Shown: in pieces, positions 56,301 to 62,300 of the stretch | Numbering within the stretch: position 1 is the first letter of the stretch | Layout: each line of letters starts with the position of its first letter | NCBI GenBank assembly: GCA_030141605.1 | Contig: JAQGDQ010000008.1 | Span: 827,501 to 891,500, forward strand | DNA length: 64,000 bases | Direction: 5' to 3' | Source of the DNA: Tubiluchus corallicola | Lineage: Eukaryota > Priapulida > Priapulimorpha > Priapulimorphida > Tubiluchidae | Notes under the pieces: model-generated | The model's input: only the letters and a program-made list of their open reading frames with translations | Databases searched by the model: none | What the model was told of the DNA's origin: nothing | Translations under genes and position numbers: made by a program

Positions 56301-59300
56301 ATCAATTTAAGTAGTATACCCTATGCGAAAAATTCAAGTACTGTAAATTCTAGGACTCCCCATTTAACGACCTTTCATTTTAGCGACACTGAACATTTGA
56401 AACCTTTTTCTCACTTAACGACTCACTACCTGAAATTGTCTTAAAGTCGTTTTATGCAGGGCTTGGCTTTCACTACACAGAAACACTGGGACCTGTATAC
56501 ATACAGGCTTCAAGAAACCACTATCAAGGCTAGCTAGATATTGGTAAGAAAGATAGGTGGTTTCAAGCAAACAGAAAAAAATTAATCAGTAGAAATATGA
56601 ATACAGTCTAATAAAACGTTTGATGTATATGATTTAAGCGGCATTGATTTTTGCTTCTGGAACGTATCTCAATTCTTTTACATTACTTTCTGTGGAAGTC
56701 TTGCTTTTGTTTAACGACATTTCACTTAAGGTCTCATTTTGCTGGAACGCATTAGCGTCGTTAAGCGAGGACTTACTGTATGTGGAATCTGCTGTAAATT
56801 TGTTTTGTGAAGTAAAGTTTAGTAAACTTTAAAGTTAAAGTTGACATAAAGTTAACCTTACATAATCCTTTAACAACTTGTTTTAACATTCAGGTTCGCA
56901 TACCAGCAAATCAGGGTATAGCTGGACATGTGGCGACCACTGGTCAGCTATTGAACATACGTGATGCTTATTCGCATCCACTTTTCTACAGGGGTGTAGA
57001 CGATTCTACAGGATTCAAAACTAGGTACTTTTTGCTTTTATGGTTAAACGGCACCTATGGCGAATCTGCAGAAGTCACCTTAAAGTATTTTCACTTGAAC
57101 TAGACATTGTGGCAGGACCAGAATCCGACTCATTATCAAGGCGGCTAACCTTCAATATAAAACACTAAATGACAGAAGTGTCTCAGCCACATTTGGATGT
57201 GAGTACTATCTCCTTCAATGAGGTAAACAAGCAAAATCCGTATGCAGAATGAAGCCTTCTTGAACAAGTATTGAATTTAGTGGTCATCCATCCATTCACT
57301 GACCAGCCTGGCACTTATTTAACTTAGGTGGCAAAGCACACATTGTGACCATTCGGGTATTTGTTGCCCCAATGTCAGTAAATGAAATAGTGACATACCA
57401 GCAAAAGCTACAGTTATTATACATGTACAGCATGTTATGTTAGGCAATGCTGAAAAATTTTGGAGATGACTCGATTGCTTTGCGAAATTTAGCACTTCTG
57501 TTTCCTTTAGATGTTGTTAGTAGTTTCCAATACTTTGTTAAAGTAATAATAATGTCAAAATTTATGTCAGCTCAAAAAAATTACACTATTTATCTTTGTT
57601 TTAGGAATATTTTGTGCTTTCCAATAAGAGATGAAAAAGGTATGAATTTATTCATTTCTGATAAATACTGATTATGCCTGGAAGTTAGTGTTTTAGTATC
57701 TACAGGTCGGAAAAGCGCTTCTAAACACTAATTATGTCCAATATTAATCAGTTTCTACACATGAATAAGAAATTGGAAAAATAAACCTATTGATTTTTTG
57801 CTTGTAAACACAAGTTTCACCTCCATGTTTAGCAACTGGTGACGTAAAATCGAGTGGAGCTTTAACTATATCTTATTATGTAAAAGAACAAATGCATGTA
57901 GTTGAATGAGTGATAAGCACTGGCACTTAACTACAAAATTAATCGAGTACTTTCAAGTGCTTTGTACACAGCTACTTGGCTGTGAAGTTTGATCAAGTAC
58001 TTTTAAGTACTTGTAAGCAAATGCTAAGTATTGATCTAAGGTTTGACAGTTCACCTATAAAAATAGAAAGCTTAGTGTCACAATTGCTTAAAAAATTTTG
58101 AGAAACATAGTATACTCAAATTATAAAGTTTTTATAGCTCTTAAAAGTCTTTCAAAACTGAAATTTAATTCTTTCCTTTTCTGTGAAGAACATCGTTCAT
58201 CTGTTCTGTTGTCAGATCCTAAAGGAATGATTGTCAGTGTGACTCTCATCCAAACTGAATATTACAGTAGTTTACTGCTTAATAAAACTGTTGCCAGTGT
58301 GTGTATTTGGCAAAGTACAATATGTAAATGTTGCTCCCTAACTAATACTATGACAATTAAACAAAGGGCAGTCACCTCCCTGACATGCCTTCCAAATGAC
58401 TTAAGTGCACAAGTCATTCAAGTGCTTAGCATCTGTGGAGAGAGAGAGCAGTTGTGACGAAACAATTGACTAACTTTTAGGGTGACTTTGATTAAGTAGA
58501 GGTGAATCTAAGGAACGGCCCTTAAATTTCAACTGTATCTTAAAAAGTAGACAAAGCACTATTTAATATTTCATTTTGTTTTTGTTTTTCTAGCTTTTTA
58601 CTGAAAAATGTGTTCTTGTCAAATGATGCATTGGTTTTGTAGTCGAATTTTCTTAACTAAGTGGTTCTAAAGTGCGACTGGTTTTATTATCCTTGGTTTC
58701 ATTAAGTAGCATCTACTATATACCTTTTAAATTTGAGTACTTGCATAACACAATTCAAAAATACTGCAAACTTTTGACCATTTTCTTTTTGTTTTAGGAG
58801 TGATAGGAATTGCAGAATTGTGCAATAAGATCAATGGTGCTTATTTTACACAGTTTGATGAGGAGATAGCAACTGCATTCTCTGTTTACTGTGGACTCAG
58901 CATCGTACATGTATGGTTTTTTCATTATAGTTTCTCAGCAAAATATTCCATGCTAACACATGTCGTTAGTTGTTTTTTAAAGTAAAAACCAACTTTTAAA
59001 GACTCCGGCATAATAGCTGCAAAGTATTATAATTAGTTTACAGAGAGATTAACATGTTAATTTAATCCAGTAATGTAACTGATTAGCAACTCAAGAATTT
59101 AAAATAAATTAATTCATTAATCGCTTTTCTGAATTAGAAAATTTATTTGCAAAGCTTGAAATTTACCATGACTATGACTGTTTTAATATTGCCTCATTTC
59201 ATACTAATTTTTTTATCTTTAAATTACCCTATACTATCCTACACTGCTAAATGTATTTAAAATAAAAAAACTGAGAATTGAAAACTTGGGTTTTACATTT

Positions 59301-62300
59301 CTTGCTAATGGTTACATCATCATCAGATTACCAATATTCAAGTCGGAGAATTCACTTGTAATGACGTCGTAGTGTAGTGGTTACCATTACAGACTGAAAG
59401 TCATATAGTTTAGGATTCATACCATCGTGTATAATCTCAGATTTTTTCTGTAAATTTAATGTATGCCATTTATCTAGGAAGTTTTATCAGTAAGACAGTT
59501 AATTAACAACCTAACTTGTCACCATTAATTAACGAAAATGTGACACAATTTCTTTGATTTTTCAGTCTCTAATGTACAGAAAAGTTTGGGAAGCACAACA
59601 TCGGAGCCACTTGGCTAATGAATTGATGATGTACCATATGAAGGTTGGTGTGTCGTGCTTAAATTGTAGTAATAAAAGTTTCAGTATAAAAGTAATGTAA
59701 CCATTAGTAAGTAAGCAATTTATTTAACTATTACATGTACTATTGTAATAACAGCTATCTTGCAAACAGTCATTTCTAAAAGCCAAGTCATATGAGGATA
59801 GAAGAGGACGATGTATTTCTAGATTCCATTGTGAATCCTGTGGGATTGTTGGGAAAGCTCTCGGACACATATGCTATTGTTGTTCCATAACTGGCTATTA
59901 TGATTTTACAACTAACGTGTCTATGTCTACACTTCATCATTAACCTTATTGTTGTTAGGCAGTAGTAAACAACATGCGTGGAATGTTTATCTCATCGAGG
60001 GTTTTTATACATATTATTTTACTTAGCTCTGCACAGGTTTTATACTTTGTCATGTGACTACAGGTTACCGAACCGGAATACAGGAGACTTACTACCTGTG
60101 ATGTCAAACATCCGGAAGAATATGGAGAAATGTTCACGAAGTTTTGCTTTCTGCCACGGTCCCTTTCAACAGAGGACAGTTTATCGGTAAGGTGGAAATC
60201 TTGTCAAACCCTACAGAAGGGTTTCTGTTCTACTTTTGCTTATCCAGAATTCTTAATTTTAGGTGTTGTTTACAGTGCAATTAAATATTTTACTGTGTCT
60301 GAGAAATTTTTAGTGATTACATGAATATGTTCATTTAAGATATTTATTGTTTCATACACTATTTGCAGTACATTTACAAAACATTTTCACAAAATACTAA
60401 TTCTCACAGTTTAAAGTTCAATATACAATGAATCAATATGGTGAAACAAACATTAAAACAAATGAAAGCTGTTGTTCTGAAAATTTCCTAGGGTGCTTAT
60501 ACACTAGATTTTCTACATTTTCAGGCAATGTTAAGCATGTTTGATGACATGGGTTTCATTCGGAGGTGGCGAATAGAGAGAGAAACATTGGCTCGATTTA
60601 TAATCATGGTGAAAAAAGGATACCGGGACGTACCGTATCATAACTGGTTTCATGCTTTCGCTGTTACGCACTTTTGTTACTTATTGTACAAGAATCTCCC
60701 TTTGCTAGACCACCTCACGTAAGTACTGTGTGTAGTTGTTCAATAATTATTATTATAAACTGATGTATGCTATTATTATTGTATGCTATTTAAACCAAAT
60801 TAACTAATCTTGTTATCATCTTGGAAACAACATTTGAAATTTTACATGGTTTCTGACCACATTTGAGATTTTTGGTCCTGACAATGAAAGTCCTTTTTTC
60901 TTTTTTAGGGAAATGGAAGTATTTGCCCTGTTTGTTGCATGCATGTGTCATGATTTAGATCACAGAGGTACTAACAACTCATTTCAGGTAAAGTAATGAG
61001 TTTTTTCTAAAATATTTCATTCTCATTTATCTTAAGGTGTGGTCAAAATGTGCCATGCTGATGACCTAACTTTGAAAGTTTCTTTCGATAAATTGAATGT
61101 GTTATCTCACATCAATTTCTTTCTCAGTTAAAAATATTGATTTCTTTCTTTAGCAATTGTATTATACTAAACCACTAATGTTTGTCCTAAAATTCACGAA
61201 GCTCTGTACGTGTTTCATTGACTACATTCTGCCCTTTGAGAAGATTTGTGTATCTGTCCTCTATATGAAAGTTGTCTTTGTTAACTGTTACATCTTGCCA
61301 CTGTTGATACTATAAACAGAGAGTGTGTGTGAATGTAAACAATCAAAAGTAGTATAAACTTTGTTAAGAAAGCAAGACAAACAGCCATAATAAAATATGT
61401 CAATGATGTCATTGGGTATTCATGTTTCAGGTTACGTCCAAGTCCATACTGGCTGCTCTGTACAGTTCTGAAGGATCGGTAATGGAACGACACCACTTTT
61501 CACAAGCCATGTGCATCATTAATATGCAAGGTTCAGACATATTTGAAAACTTATCAAGCAAGGTAAGAAATTCCTCATCTTTGGAATTGTGGCATCTGCT
61601 TGTGTAAAAATAAAGTGCAGTCACTCAAAAGTTATCCTTTTGTAGGATCAAACTACACTTTCGGTTTTTTGTTAGTGTCTTGTCACATTCCTGTTGGCTT
61701 ACTTTGCATAAATGTGTTTATATATGATTCTAGATTTACAGCGTGGCATCTGGCTACATGTGCATTTGATCTACCACAATTATAATAAAACAACACTATT
61801 GTCAAACATTGTCAAATTTCGGTGAAAAAACCTCTGACAAAGCATATAGTAATCCACAATTCTAATATTATTTGCCAGAGTAGGGATTTTCGGCATGTAT
61901 ACGTATGTCATGCATGAAAACTGTTTTAATGAGTTATAATCATTATTGTAGCATGTTTTATTTATTTATCTGTATAGGAGTATCAACAAGTTCTGGACCT
62001 GATGCGAGATATTATTCTTGCTACTGATTTATCTCATCATCTAGTTATTATGCCTGAGTTGGAAGCCATGGCCAAATGTAAACTGCATATTTATTTATTT
62101 TCTCTAAGCTAAGTGTGTAGTAATTATTTTAGGCCTATAGTAGGCCTGTAGTTCATAACATTTTAAAATATTTGAATTAAGTGTTTCTGATAAAAGCTAC
62201 GTCGTAATTTCACACGCATCTCTATTATCTTATTATATTCAACAATGTATTTTTATAGGTGGATACCAAGCTAATAACCCAAAGCATCACAAGTTGTTAC

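Larger units (their letters stand above)
54743..56893 (+). other. PDE2A: Intron 15 with two related DNA-transposon remnants
   Basis: Contains the two pogo/Tigger-like segments listed below. A 71-codon frame at 55909-56124 lies between them with no motif. Nothing else recognised. Confidence 0.75.

Noticed and set aside
58098-58457. 119-codon frame in intron 17
   Set aside because: No motif, no matching splice phase, intron-like composition.
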